Below, piece by piece: positions 35,463 through 45,212 of a stretch of 64,000 nucleotides of DNA; position 1 is the stretch's first letter; every line of letters starts with the position of its first letter. Made by a program: the position numbers and the translations under genes. The stretch lies in NCBI RefSeq assembly GCF_002813295.1, contig NZ_PHUE01000001.1, positions 3,038,001 to 3,102,000 of the forward strand. The letters run 5' to 3'. Under the pieces are notes generated by a model. The model saw nothing but the letters and a program-made list of their open reading frames with translations, searched no databases and had not been told where the DNA came from. This stretch comes from Flavobacterium sp. 5. Its GTDB lineage: Bacteria; Bacteroidota; Bacteroidia; Flavobacteriales; Flavobacteriaceae.

Positions 35463-36539
35463 ATGAAAATTAAACCGATAGCATTTGTATTGCCACAATT
35501 TCATCCCATTCCAGAAAATGATCAATGGTGGGGAAAAGGTTTTACGGAGTGGACTAATGTCACTAAAGCACAACCTTTATTTGAGGGGCACTATCAACCT
35601 CAGTTGCCCACAGATTTAGGATTCTATGATTTACGTTTACCTGAGGCTAGGCAAGCTCAGGCTGATTTAGCTCAGGCATACGGAATTCAAGGTTTTTGTT
35701 ATTATCATTATTGGTTTAACGGTAAAAGACTGTTAGAGCAACCCATTGATGGAATGCTACAGCAAAAGGATTTGAATATGCCTTTTATGTTATGTTGGGC
35801 TAATGAAAATTGGACACGCCGATGGGACGGAAATGAGGATGATGTACTCATGAAACAAGACTATAATTTAGAAGATGATAAGGAGCACATGCGTTGGCTA
35901 TGTGAAAATGTATTTTCTGATTCCCGTTATATAAAGGTTGATAATAAACCTGTATTTGTACTTTACAGGCACAGTTTGTTACCAGATATAAAAAAGACAG
36001 CAGCAATTTGGAGAGAAATAGCTATTAATGAATTTGGTTTTCCAGATTTGTATCTGTGTATTACAGATAGTTTTGGAGAGACAAGCGTACCTCAAAAATT
36101 AGGTTTTGATGCTGCAATTGAGTTTTCTCCTTTGGCAGTCATTAAAAATAAATTAAAAATAAATCAAAAGAAAGGACTGTTTGATTTCTTCAAAAAGAAA
36201 TCTAAATCTTCGCCAATTGATTTAAGAGATTTTGAACTTGGTGTTAAAAATTGCATTGAAAAAAAGATTCCAGATTATAAATTCTATCGTTGTGTTACAC
36301 CGTCATGGGATAATACAGCAAGGAAAAAAGAAAGGGGAGCAGTGGCTATAGGTAGTAGTCCAGAGTTGTATTATAAGTGGTTAGATTATATAGTTAAGCA
36401 TTTTATACCTTACTCAGTTGAAGAGAATTTTATTTTTATTAATGCAATGAACGAATGGGCTGAAGGAAATCATTTAGAACCCTGTATTAAGTATGGTACA
36501 GCTTATCTAGAAGCAACTAAAAAAGCATTAGAAAATTGA
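35463..36539 (+). CDS. WbsX-like glycan biosynthesis protein (GH99-related), second copy
   Basis: A 358-residue paralogue of the gene at 14813-15883, sharing FHPIPENDQWWGKGFTEWTN, GHYQPQLPTDLGFYDLR, CWANENWTRRWDG and NEWAEGNHLEP. It carries an insertion with KKGLFDFFKKKSKSS in the middle. The RRWDG after WANENW is present here but replaced in the other copy (KGFAHG), suggesting the two act on different sugars. The stop overlaps the TTG start of the next gene as TTGA. Confidence 0.8.
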   Translation: MKIKPIAFVLPQFHPIPENDQWWGKGFTEWTNVTKAQPLFEGHYQPQLPTDLGFYDLRLPEARQAQADLAQAYGIQGFCYYHYWFNGKRLLEQPIDGMLQQKDLNMPFMLCWANENWTRRWDGNEDDVLMKQDYNLEDDKEHMRWLCENVFSDSRYIKVDNKPVFVLYRHSLLPDIKKTAAIWREIAINEFGFPDLYLCITDSFGETSVPQKLGFDAAIEFSPLAVIKNKLKINQKKGLFDFFKKKSKSSPIDLRDFELGVKNCIEKKIPDYKFYRCVTPSWDNTARKKERGAVAIGSSPELYYKWLDYIVKHFIPYSVEENFIFINAMNEWAEGNHLEPCIKYGTAYLEATKKALEN

Positions 36540-37465
36540 ACCCAAAAGTATCCATAATTATCCCAAATTACAATCATGAACAATTTTTGGTTCAACGATT
36601 AGAAAGTGTTTTTAATCAAACCTTTCAAGATTTTGAAGTTATCCTTTTGGATGATAAAAGTACAGACGATAGTCTGATTATTTTGCAACAATATGCTAAC
36701 CATCCCAAAGTATCTCATTTTATAGTTAATGATAAAAATTCGGGAAGTACTTTTAAACAGTGGCAAAAAGGGATCCAATTAGCAAATGGTAATTTTATTT
36801 GGATTGCTGAAAGTGATGATTTTTGTGAACTCAGTTTTTTAAGTAAAATGATAAATCATATTGAGGCAGATGCAGCAATCGGAATTGCTTATTGTCAAAC
36901 CAATGATGTTGATGAAAAGGGTCTTTTTTTAAACGACAGAGTTAATTATACAAAAGGATTTGAACCAAATATTTGGGAAATGAATTTTCTTTATGATGGG
37001 CAGAAATTTGTTGAATCGTATTTTAGTTTTTTTAATGTTATTCCAAATGCTAGTGCAGTAATTTTTAAAAAAAACTTAGTAGATAATTCTTGTTTTTCAG
37101 AGTCTTTGGTGCAAATGAAAATGTGTGGTGATTGGTATTTTTGGATTAAGATAGCTTTAAAATCAAAAATATTTTTTTTGTCAGAAACGTTAAATTATTT
37201 TAGAGAACACCAATCTGTAAGTCGTAATCATTTTGATAATACAAAGAAGAGAAGGCGTTTGTTAGAAGAAAAAGAAGTCCGTTTTTTTATGCAATCAGTC
37301 AAAATAAGTAATTCGCAAGCTGAATGGTTGTTATATGATAAGTGGTTTAATTTACATAGTTATAAGACCGTTTTCTATAAATCTTTTTATGATATTAAAT
37401 TAAAACAAACACCATTGTATTTTTTTTTGAAAATGTATATTCAAAGACAGGGTAGAATTAATTAA
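36536..37465 (+). CDS. Glycosyltransferase family 2
   Basis: A 309-residue GT-A enzyme. It begins with VSIIIPNYNHEQFLVQRLESV, has VILLDDKSTDDS and FIWIAESDDF as the metal-binding DxD-type region, and CGDWYFWIKIAL with YFREHQSVSRNH further on. It starts with TTG in a 4-base overlap (TTGA) with the preceding stop. The enzyme at 43423-44343 is a close paralogue, with the same NSGS..K.WQKGI and IWIAE.DD blocks. Confidence 0.88.
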   Translation: MNPKVSIIIPNYNHEQFLVQRLESVFNQTFQDFEVILLDDKSTDDSLIILQQYANHPKVSHFIVNDKNSGSTFKQWQKGIQLANGNFIWIAESDDFCELSFLSKMINHIEADAAIGIAYCQTNDVDEKGLFLNDRVNYTKGFEPNIWEMNFLYDGQKFVESYFSFFNVIPNASAVIFKKNLVDNSCFSESLVQMKMCGDWYFWIKIALKSKIFFLSETLNYFREHQSVSRNHFDNTKKRRRLLEEKEVRFFMQSVKISNSQAEWLLYDKWFNLHSYKTVFYKSFYDIKLKQTPLYFFLKMYIQRQGRIN

Positions 37466-37506
37466 GGCTAAAAGTAAATTATAATTTTTTAGTATAAGCA
37501 GGTTAT

Positions 37507-38631
37507 ATGGAATTACAGCACAATAGAATTGCCATAGTTTCTCCTTCTCAAAATGGGTATTCCGAGACTTTTATTCAAGAACAAAAAAATGGATTAAAGG
37601 GGAAGGTGTTTTATTATTTTGGTGGAGAAGTCCCGCACTATTTAGAGGAATTTGGAAAATTGAGTAATCAATACATTGCTTGGTCAATAAAAATAAAACG
37701 CAGACTAGGATTTAAAACAGTATCGGTAGCTGAGGAAGCTTTTAGTTATTCACTAAAAAAGAATAAAGTTCAGGTTGTTTTGGCACAATATGGACCAACT
37801 GCTCACCAAATTGTAAATGTCTGCAAGAATCAAAAAATCCCTTTAATTGCTCATTTTCATGGCTTTGATGCATCTGTGCAATCTGTTATTGAAAATAGTA
37901 ATTATTACAAAGAAGTTTTTGATTACAGTACATTTGTTATTGCGGTTTCAATTTCGATGCAGAAGAGATTAATTGAAATAGGTTGTTTAAAGGAAAAAGT
38001 GATATACAATCCTTGTGTTGCCAATTCAGTTTTTAATGAAATTAAACCAAATTTTACAGAATCAACTTTCATAGGATTAGGGCGTTTTGTAAATAAAAAA
38101 GCCCCTTATTATACCATTTTAGCATTCAAAAAAGTACATGATCAATTTCCAAATGCAAGACTGGTAATAGGAGGTATAGGAGAATTATTTGAGACTTGTT
38201 TGAACCTTGTAAGATTAATGCAATTAGAAGAGGCAGTTTTGTTGCCTGGAGTTATTAATAGAGTACAATTTATTGAGTATTTATCCAAAGGATTGGCTTT
38301 TGTGCAGCATTCTGTTACTGCTTTGAATGGAGATCAAGAAGGAACGCCTGTTGCTGTTTTAGAAGCTAGTGCTGCAGGATTGCCTGTAATTTCAACTATT
38401 CATGCAGGGATTCCAGATGTGATTATTGATAATGAAACAGGTTTGTTAGTTGAAGAGCATGATGTTGATGCTATGGCTGAAAAAATGATACTACTTTTAA
38501 AGAATAAAGAATTAGCCATACAGTTGGGAAATAATGGAAAGTTGCGAATGAAAGCTAATTTTACGTTGAGAAGGCATCTAGATGTTATTGATGATTTAAT
38601 AGAAAGAGCAATTAGTAATACTCATGAATAA
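37507..38631 (+). CDS. Glycosyltransferase family 4 (WcaL-like)
   Basis: A 374-residue GT-B enzyme. SPSQNGYSETFIQEQ at the N-terminus and PLIAHFHGFDAS are typical of the WcaL/AmsK-type branch. The donor domain starts FIGLGRFVNKKAPYYTILAF, and the EX7E-like segment is GDQEGTPVAVLEASAAGLP. ETGLLVEEHD closes the domain. The following GT2 gene overlaps its end by 8 bases. Confidence 0.87.
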   Translation: MELQHNRIAIVSPSQNGYSETFIQEQKNGLKGKVFYYFGGEVPHYLEEFGKLSNQYIAWSIKIKRRLGFKTVSVAEEAFSYSLKKNKVQVVLAQYGPTAHQIVNVCKNQKIPLIAHFHGFDASVQSVIENSNYYKEVFDYSTFVIAVSISMQKRLIEIGCLKEKVIYNPCVANSVFNEIKPNFTESTFIGLGRFVNKKAPYYTILAFKKVHDQFPNARLVIGGIGELFETCLNLVRLMQLEEAVLLPGVINRVQFIEYLSKGLAFVQHSVTALNGDQEGTPVAVLEASAAGLPVISTIHAGIPDVIIDNETGLLVEEHDVDAMAEKMILLLKNKELAIQLGNNGKLRMKANFTLRRHLDVIDDLIERAISNTHE

Positions 38632-39586
38632 TTCTTTAGTTTCCGTGATAATTCCTACATATAATAGAGCCCACCTTATAGGTGAAACACTCGATTCTGT
38701 GTTGAGGCAAACTTACACTAATTGGGAATGTATTATTGTTGATGATGGGTCAACGGACACTACGGCAGAAGTAGTTGGAGAGTATGTACAAAGTGATTCT
38801 CGTTTTCAGTTTCATCATCGCCCTAATGATAGATTAAAAGGAGGAAATGATGCTCGAAATTATGGTTTTGAACTGAGTAAAGGAGAATATGTAAATTGGT
38901 TTGATGATGATGATGTTATGCTGGAAAATTTTTTAAAAACAAAGATGCTTGCATTTAGACCAGAGTTGGAATTTGTAATTTCTTCGGGATATTATGTTGA
39001 TGAAAAATTAAAGAATAAAGTTTTAATGAATGTTTATGATACAGATTCTTTATTTAAAGATTATTTGTTATGGAAAAATGAAATTATTACAAATTCGGTT
39101 TTAATTAAAAAAACATTTTTAATAGGGAAAGAATTATTTTTAAATTTTATAATTAGAGGACAAGAAGGAGAATTATTTTCAAGACTTTTTTTTAAAATAG
39201 AAAAAGAATCATATTTAATTATAAATGAACCTTTGTTTCTGTATAGGCAGCATGAAAATGCAAAAAGTGCAAATGAGGAAAAATATAATGAACATCATGT
39301 AGCTTCCAGAACTTATATTGCTATTCAGAATTTTAAAAGAAGTGTAGAACTGAAAGATTCAGAGTTGATTGTTTTTTATTACAGAACATTGATAAACTTT
39401 TTTTTTAGAAGTATCGAAAATTCAAATTATTCGAATTCAAAGTACATTATAAAAGAATTATGCCCAATTTTGAGACCAATAAAACTTAAGTTAGCAATAG
39501 AGTTTCAAGTTTTAGGGAATTTGCTTTTAATTCTTTCTAGAGGTAGTTATAAAATTGAAAAACGTTGGAAAAATTGCAAAATATAA
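38624..39586 (+). CDS. Glycosyltransferase family 2 (tandem copy 1)
   Basis: A 320-residue GT-A enzyme opening VSVIIPTYNRAHLIGETLDS, with IIVDDGSTD and the metal-site motif WFDDDDVML. EGELFSRLFF and LYRQHENAKS form the C-terminal catalytic half. The first 50 residues are nearly identical in protein sequence to those of the next gene, while the C-terminal halves differ. The ATG overlaps the previous gene by 8 bases. Confidence 0.88.
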   Translation: MNNSLVSVIIPTYNRAHLIGETLDSVLRQTYTNWECIIVDDGSTDTTAEVVGEYVQSDSRFQFHHRPNDRLKGGNDARNYGFELSKGEYVNWFDDDDVMLENFLKTKMLAFRPELEFVISSGYYVDEKLKNKVLMNVYDTDSLFKDYLLWKNEIITNSVLIKKTFLIGKELFLNFIIRGQEGELFSRLFFKIEKESYLIINEPLFLYRQHENAKSANEEKYNEHHVASRTYIAIQNFKRSVELKDSELIVFYYRTLINFFFRSIENSNYSNSKYIIKELCPILRPIKLKLAIEFQVLGNLLLILSRGSYKIEKRWKNCKI

Positions 39587-40542
39587 ATCCATTAGTCTCT
39601 ATAATTATTCCAACTTATAATCGAGCTCATCTTATTGGTGAAACGCTAGATTCAGTATTAGTACAAACATATACTAATTGGGAATGTATTGTTGTTGATG
39701 ATGGTTCAACGGACAATTCCGAGGAAATTATTGGTAAATATGTGAAAAAAAATGGACGAATTCTATATGAAAAAAGGCCTGCCAATAAGTTAAAAGGACC
39801 TTCATCATGTAGAAATTATGGAGTAGAAAAATCAGTTGGAGAATATGTTATTTTTCTTGATTCAGACGATATATTAGAGCCCTTTTGTTTAGAGCAAAGA
39901 ATTGATTTTGCTAATTATAATGGCAACTTTGATTTTTGGGTTTTTAAGATGAATATTTTGGCTGATAATAAGATAACAGAAAGATTATGCAATATAATCC
40001 CTCCTAAGGAATCAGAGGAAAGTATTTTTTATAAAAAGGAATTTTTAAAAGGAAATTATCCCTTTACGGTAACAGCTCCATTGTGGAGAGCTAGGATTGT
40101 TAAAGAAAGTGGATTTGATGAAGGAATGATTCGGTTGGAAGATCCCGATTTTCATTTGAGAGTTTTGCAAAAGAATTATAAATGTATTACGGCAAATGAT
40201 TTACCTCATGATACTTATTATAGAGTAGATAATTCTAAAGCGCAGCAATTAAATTCAGTACTGAATGATATTATTGAAAGCCATATCAGTTTTTTGAATA
40301 AGTATTATGATAGAGAAAATGAGGATACAGTACTTTATTTTGATAGGACATTCAGAGGTTTAGTGATCCCCAATGGATCCATAAAACTTTATTTTAAGGC
40401 AATTGCTGTAGCGAAAAAATATAAGATTTTAACTTTAAAAAAAACAGTAATATCCTTTATTATGCTCGTGTATAATAGGTTTAATTTGCATAAAATTAGA
40501 GGTACTGGATATACTAAGCTTAATTCGATTTTAAGAAAATAA
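39565..40542 (+). CDS. Glycosyltransferase family 2 (tandem copy 2)
   Basis: A 325-residue GT-A enzyme, sharing IIPTYNRAHLIGETLDSVL and TYTNWECIVVDDGSTD with the previous gene. The metal site is FLDSDDILEP, and EDPDFHLRVL is the base-region motif. No ATG precedes the first beta strand, so a TTG at 39565 (22-base overlap) or 39574 must be the start. It appears to be an old tandem duplicate with a diverged acceptor half. Confidence 0.87.
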   Translation: MEKLQNINPLVSIIIPTYNRAHLIGETLDSVLVQTYTNWECIVVDDGSTDNSEEIIGKYVKKNGRILYEKRPANKLKGPSSCRNYGVEKSVGEYVIFLDSDDILEPFCLEQRIDFANYNGNFDFWVFKMNILADNKITERLCNIIPPKESEESIFYKKEFLKGNYPFTVTAPLWRARIVKESGFDEGMIRLEDPDFHLRVLQKNYKCITANDLPHDTYYRVDNSKAQQLNSVLNDIIESHISFLNKYYDRENEDTVLYFDRTFRGLVIPNGSIKLYFKAIAVAKKYKILTLKKTVISFIMLVYNRFNLHKIRGTGYTKLNSILRK

Positions 40543-40559
40543 AATTCATATTTTTCTAA

Positions 40560-41615
40560 ATGAACAAAAAAAATCCAAGAATAACGGTTCTTATGCCAGT
40601 TTACAATGTAGAGTCCTATATAAAGGAATCTATTGAAAGTGTTTTAAATCAAACATACTCTGATTTTGAATTATTGATTATTGATGATGGTTCTACTGAT
40701 AATACCGTTGATCGAATCATGGAATTTTCAGATTCAAGAATCAGATTAATTAAAAAAGATAAAAATTTAGGACTTATAGATAGTTTGAATTTGGGTTTTA
40801 AACAGGCAAAAGGAGAATATATTGCCCGTATGGATGGGGATGATATTAGTGCACCAAATCGTTTTCAAAAACAATTAGATGTTCTATTAACTAATCCCGA
40901 AATAAAAGTTTGTGGTTGTTGGCTTCAAAGGTTTGGAATTCACAATAAAATAATTAAGCATAAAGAGTTTCATGAAGAAATTGTTGCTCAGTTGTTGTTA
41001 CAATGTTCAATGAGTTTAGGGGCAGTAATGTTTGAAAAGAAGGCATTAGAAAGTTACAGTTTTGATGAAAATAAAAAGCATGTAGAAGATTATGATTTTT
41101 GGTCTCGCATTTCTTGGGCCTGTAAGTTATATAACATACAGGAGGTTTTGTATTATTACAGATCACATGATACGCAGGTAACAAAGTTATTTTTTGATAC
41201 ACAAAGAAAGGGAGATATAGATATTAAATTGTTTTTATTTAAAAAACTAAATTATGACAATAAAATTTTCTCAGATGATTTAATAGCTAAGATGCTTTGG
41301 TTAACCCAAAAGATTTCGATGAGCGACTTAGTTTTGTTTTTTAAATGGATAAAACAATTGGCTCTTCAAAACAAAAAACAAAAAATTTATTCTCAAAAAG
41401 AATTAATTAATATTCTTAGTGTCATTAATCGGAGATTAGTTTTTGAATTATATTTTGAAAAAACTACTATAGGCTTAGATAAAAAATGGCGTTTACAAGC
41501 ACTAACTTATTTACCTTTAAAAGAGATTATCTTTGTAGTGAAAGGGAAGACAACAGAAATGCTAAAAACGAAAGTAATCAACAAGTTTAATAAAAATAGA
41601 GTTTTAAAAAAGTAA
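40560..41615 (+). CDS. Glycosyltransferase family 2
   Basis: A 351-residue GT-A enzyme. It opens ITVLMPVYNVESYIKESIES, then LLIIDDGSTDNTVDRI, LIDSLNLGFKQAKGEYIARM and the DGDD metal site. HVEDYDFWSRISW is the catalytic-base region. The C-terminal 80 residues are basic and may contact the membrane. The donor is unknown. Confidence 0.88.
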   Translation: MNKKNPRITVLMPVYNVESYIKESIESVLNQTYSDFELLIIDDGSTDNTVDRIMEFSDSRIRLIKKDKNLGLIDSLNLGFKQAKGEYIARMDGDDISAPNRFQKQLDVLLTNPEIKVCGCWLQRFGIHNKIIKHKEFHEEIVAQLLLQCSMSLGAVMFEKKALESYSFDENKKHVEDYDFWSRISWACKLYNIQEVLYYYRSHDTQVTKLFFDTQRKGDIDIKLFLFKKLNYDNKIFSDDLIAKMLWLTQKISMSDLVLFFKWIKQLALQNKKQKIYSQKELINILSVINRRLVFELYFEKTTIGLDKKWRLQALTYLPLKEIIFVVKGKTTEMLKTKVINKFNKNRVLKK

Positions 41616-41622
41616 TGATTTT

Positions 41623-42525
41623 ATGGTTGTATCAGTAATAGTCCCTTGTTATAATCAAGGTGATTTTTTAGACGAGGCTTTAGAATCTGTTTATAACCAA
41701 ATTTATACAGATTGGGAATGCATTATTGTAGATGATGGCAGTACCGATGATACTGAAACTATTGCCCAGCGTTGGGTATCCAAGGACAACCGATTTAAGT
41801 ATTTTTATAAAAAAAACAACGGTGTAAGTAGTGCCAGAAATTTTGGAATTGCAAAAGCTTCCGGAAAGTATATCCAATTTTTAGATTCTGATGATATTTT
41901 GGATAGTAGAAAAATGCAACTTTCTATTGATAAATTAAAAGAAGATAAAAGTAATGAGTTAGGAATAGTAGTGTCAAATTTCAATATGCTTTCATCAGAT
42001 TCAAAAGAAGTTTTGCCTCCTTTTTGCGAAATGAACGAAAAATCATTAACGTTTGAAAATTTTTTATTTCATTTTTTTTCAATTCAGTTACAATGTGGTT
42101 TTTTTGATATAAAATTGTTTGAAAGTATTAAGTTTCCTGAAAATTTATCTGCTCAAGAAGATTGGATAGTTTGGATTAATCTTTTTAAGGATAACCCTAA
42201 ATTCGTTTTTATAGATTTACCTTTGGCTTTTTATAGAATAAATCCTTCTGGGAGAATGAATACAATAGGTGCAGATGATAATCAGATTAAGGTTTTAGGT
42301 TCCTTGAGAGAAATTTTAACTTACGATCAATATCATAAGTTTTCGGTTGGTTTATTAACTCGATATTATGATTCAACTAAACTGTTTAGAAATAATTTGA
42401 AAGCAGTAAAAAAATCAAACACATATCAAGGAGGATTAATGATTAAAAAAGGACTAAATACATTTGGAGTTTTAAAATTTGTAAAGCAAATTTTAAAAAA
42501 AGCTCTTAAGTTTAAAGCTAAATAG
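41623..42525 (+). CDS. Glycosyltransferase family 2
   Basis: A 300-residue GT-A enzyme with VSVIVPCYNQGDFLDEALES, CIIVDDGSTDDT, VSSARNFGIAKASGKY and FLDSDDIL. QEDWIVWINLF is the base region, followed by FYRINPSGRMN. A basic C-terminus (LKKALKFKAK) ends the protein. It begins 7 bases after the previous stop. Confidence 0.88.
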   Translation: MVVSVIVPCYNQGDFLDEALESVYNQIYTDWECIIVDDGSTDDTETIAQRWVSKDNRFKYFYKKNNGVSSARNFGIAKASGKYIQFLDSDDILDSRKMQLSIDKLKEDKSNELGIVVSNFNMLSSDSKEVLPPFCEMNEKSLTFENFLFHFFSIQLQCGFFDIKLFESIKFPENLSAQEDWIVWINLFKDNPKFVFIDLPLAFYRINPSGRMNTIGADDNQIKVLGSLREILTYDQYHKFSVGLLTRYYDSTKLFRNNLKAVKKSNTYQGGLMIKKGLNTFGVLKFVKQILKKALKFKAK

Positions 42526-42574
42526 CCGGTTTTCTTCTCTTTTTTACACTAATATTTGATAATAATTTAAATTA

Positions 42575-43441
42575 ATGATTTCAATAATTATATGTTCTAG
42601 GGATTTGCATCTTTACAATAAAGTGCTAAAAAGTATAGAAGAAACAATAGGAGTTGTAACATATGAAATTATAAAAGTTAATAATCTGGTTGAGAATGTA
42701 CCAATTACAAAAGCTTATAATATTGGTATTCAAAAGTCAAAATACGAATATTTACTTTTTATTCATGAAGATGTTCTTTTTCATACTAAAAACTGGGGTG
42801 AGATTTTAACAAATATATTTGCCAATAATTTAAAAATTGGATTAGTAGGAATTGCAGGAGCAAAATATAAAAGTAAATTTCCCAGTGCCTTTTGGCATAC
42901 AAAGGAAGAACTTTTAACGATGAACCTGATTCAGCATCAACCTTATAAAGAAACAAGTCATATTAACCGTGGATTTAAAGAATCAAGTCTCGAAAAAGTG
43001 GTCGTAATTGATGGTGTTTTTATTGGACTTAGAAAAAGTACAACTGTCAAATTTAATGAAGAGATTTTAGGTTTTCATTGTTATGATTTAGGAATTAGCA
43101 TTGATGTTTTTGATAAACAATATCAGATTGTCGTAACCAATCAAATTTTAATTGAACATTTTTCAATAGGAAATACGGATTTTAATTTTTTGAAAAGCGT
43201 TATTAATTTTCATAAGTTGTACAAAAAACAACTTCCAAAATATATTGAAAGGAAGGATTCTAGTTTAGAAAATGTAGCATTAAAAAAATTTTTAGGAGTA
43301 TGCCTTTCAAATAGATTTATCCCGTTTAATTTATGGATGTATAATTTGTTAAAGAATCCTTTCGAAAGATTAAATTATAGTATATTGAAATTAGTTGCTT
43401 ATGAATTTAAGAAAAAAATTAAATGCCTAAAGTTTCCATAA
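42575..43441 (+). CDS. GT-A glycosyltransferase, GT2_5-like
   Basis: A 288-residue protein with the shortened GT-A layout. It starts ISIIICSRDLHLYNKVLKSIEE, has ITKAYNIGIQKSKYEYLLFI and the metal site FIHEDVLF, then VVVIDGVFIGLRKS and FHCYDLGISIDVFDKQY. The H-E-D-V motif instead of D-x-D marks the Glyco_tranf_2_5-like subgroup. Its 3' end overlaps the next glycosyltransferase by 19 bases. Confidence 0.75.
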   Translation: MISIIICSRDLHLYNKVLKSIEETIGVVTYEIIKVNNLVENVPITKAYNIGIQKSKYEYLLFIHEDVLFHTKNWGEILTNIFANNLKIGLVGIAGAKYKSKFPSAFWHTKEELLTMNLIQHQPYKETSHINRGFKESSLEKVVVIDGVFIGLRKSTTVKFNEEILGFHCYDLGISIDVFDKQYQIVVTNQILIEHFSIGNTDFNFLKSVINFHKLYKKQLPKYIERKDSSLENVALKKFLGVCLSNRFIPFNLWMYNLLKNPFERLNYSILKLVAYEFKKKIKCLKFP

Positions 43442-44343
43442 TATTGCCAAGTTATAATCATGCTAAATTTTTAAAAGATAGGCTTGATACTATTTTAAAT
43501 CAAACATATACAGACTGGGAAATCATTATTATAGATGATTGTTCTACAGACAATAGTAACGAGATTTTAACTGAATTTGTAAATCAAAATAAATCGAAGG
43601 TTAAATATTTTATTAGTAACGATTATAATTCGGGAAGTGGTTACAAATCCTGGCAAAAAGGTATCGAACTTGCTGAAACAGAATATATCTGGATTGCTGA
43701 GACAGATGATTATTCTGAACTAACTTTCCTTGAACAATTAGTATCTATTTTAGATATAAATGAGGGCGTTTCTTTAGTGTTTTCGGGTAGTAATTATGTT
43801 GAAAACGATACTATTATTTACGATTCAACTAAAAGGGTCAAAGATTTGGATGTCGAAATAAATAAGTATAAAGTTATAGATAGTAGTGTTTTTTTAAATC
43901 AAATGCCTTTTAATACTTATATAACAAATGGTAGTTCAGTTGTATTTAGAAAGCCCAAATTAGAGATTCCATCTGTATTGTTTACCAATAGATTATGTTC
44001 GGATATTTTTCTTTGGTCATATTTGTTACAAAACAGTTCTTTTGCATTTCTTAATAAAAATTTAAACTTTTTTAGAAGACATAATGGGTCAACATCATCT
44101 TATTTACAAAAAAACAAAATGGAAAGTGTTTATCATGAGAAAGCACATTATATGAATTATTTTGGGCAAACGGAAAAGTACAGTCAGTTCATGGATCATT
44201 ATATAAAGTACTATATTTGGGGTCATAAAAAAGAATTTCTAAACATTTCAAGTATTAAAAAGATTCAATCAGGTAAAAAAATAAAAGCATTGTATTTTTA
44301 TAAATTGATTCGTTTTTTTGTTTCAAAAATTTCAAATAGATGA
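43423..44343 (+). CDS. Glycosyltransferase family 2
   Basis: A 306-residue GT-A enzyme: VSIILPSYNHAKFLKDRLDT, IIIIDDCSTDNS, NSGSGYKSWQKGIELA and YIWIAETDDYSEL. CSDIFLWSYLL is the base region. It is a close relative of the enzyme at 36536-37465 and overlaps the genes on both sides (19 bases upstream, an ATGA overlap downstream). Confidence 0.88.
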   Translation: MPKVSIILPSYNHAKFLKDRLDTILNQTYTDWEIIIIDDCSTDNSNEILTEFVNQNKSKVKYFISNDYNSGSGYKSWQKGIELAETEYIWIAETDDYSELTFLEQLVSILDINEGVSLVFSGSNYVENDTIIYDSTKRVKDLDVEINKYKVIDSSVFLNQMPFNTYITNGSSVVFRKPKLEIPSVLFTNRLCSDIFLWSYLLQNSSFAFLNKNLNFFRRHNGSTSSYLQKNKMESVYHEKAHYMNYFGQTEKYSQFMDHYIKYYIWGHKKEFLNISSIKKIQSGKKIKALYFYKLIRFFVSKISNR

Positions 44344-45212
44344 TTCATTTAGTTACTGTTATTATAACAACATATAATCGTCGAGAATATCTTGAAAATG
44401 CTATTCAATCTGTAGTAAATCAATCCTATACAAATATTGAAATAGTTGTAATAGATGATGGGTCAGATGACAATTATGCTGAAGCGATTTGTAATAAGTA
44501 CTCAAATTGCACTTATTTTTATAAAGAGAATGAAGGACTATCATCTGCTAGAAATTATGGAATTTATTTGTCAAAAGGAGAATATATAGCCTTTTTAGAT
44601 GACGATGATTTTTGGGAAAGTTCAAAAATTGATAAACAAATAAAAGTTTTTTTAGAAAATCCTGAAATTGATTGCGTACATTCCTCTGCAGCTGTTATTG
44701 ATGAAAAAGGGCAATTAACTGGGACAATTATAGGAGCTAGTGAAACCAAAGCCCACAAGCGCTCAGGATATGTGTTTTGGAATGCTTTAGGGGTTTGGGT
44801 TGTCAAATCACCGACTCCTTTGATTAGAAAAAAAATATTTCAGCCAGATTTGTTGTTTGATGAAAGTATTAAAGTTGGTGAAGATGTAGATTTTTATCAA
44901 CGAATGTTTTTTAGGCATAGAGTATATTATATAAATGAACCTTTGGCTTTTTATAGAGAATATAATAATCCAGATAGACTTTCGCTTCAGCAAAAAAAAT
45001 ACATAGGAATAGAAAAGAAAATGTTTCTGAATTTTAAAAAAATGGGAATTAAAAATCCATTTTTGCTTAATAAAATTGCAAGAAAATTACTAAGAAGAGC
45101 TGCGAAAAGATGGAATGAAATTCATCCTCAAAGTCAAATTAAAATAAGTATTATTGATTTGTATTTTAGACCTGTTTATTGTTTGTCGAACTACTTTAAT
45201 GAAAAAAAATGA
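44340..45212 (+). CDS. Glycosyltransferase family 2
   Basis: A 290-residue GT-A enzyme with VTVIITTYNRREYLENAIQS, IVVIDDGSDDNY, GLSSARNYGIYLSKGEY and FLDDDDFWESSK. VGEDVDFYQRMFF is the base region, and FYREYNNPDRLS follows. Its ATG overlaps the previous stop (ATGA), and its stop overlaps the start of the interrupted acetyltransferase in the same way, implying strong translational coupling along this array. Confidence 0.89.
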   Translation: MIHLVTVIITTYNRREYLENAIQSVVNQSYTNIEIVVIDDGSDDNYAEAICNKYSNCTYFYKENEGLSSARNYGIYLSKGEYIAFLDDDDFWESSKIDKQIKVFLENPEIDCVHSSAAVIDEKGQLTGTIIGASETKAHKRSGYVFWNALGVWVVKSPTPLIRKKIFQPDLLFDESIKVGEDVDFYQRMFFRHRVYYINEPLAFYREYNNPDRLSLQQKKYIGIEKKMFLNFKKMGIKNPFLLNKIARKLLRRAAKRWNEIHPQSQIKISIIDLYFRPVYCLSNYFNEKK

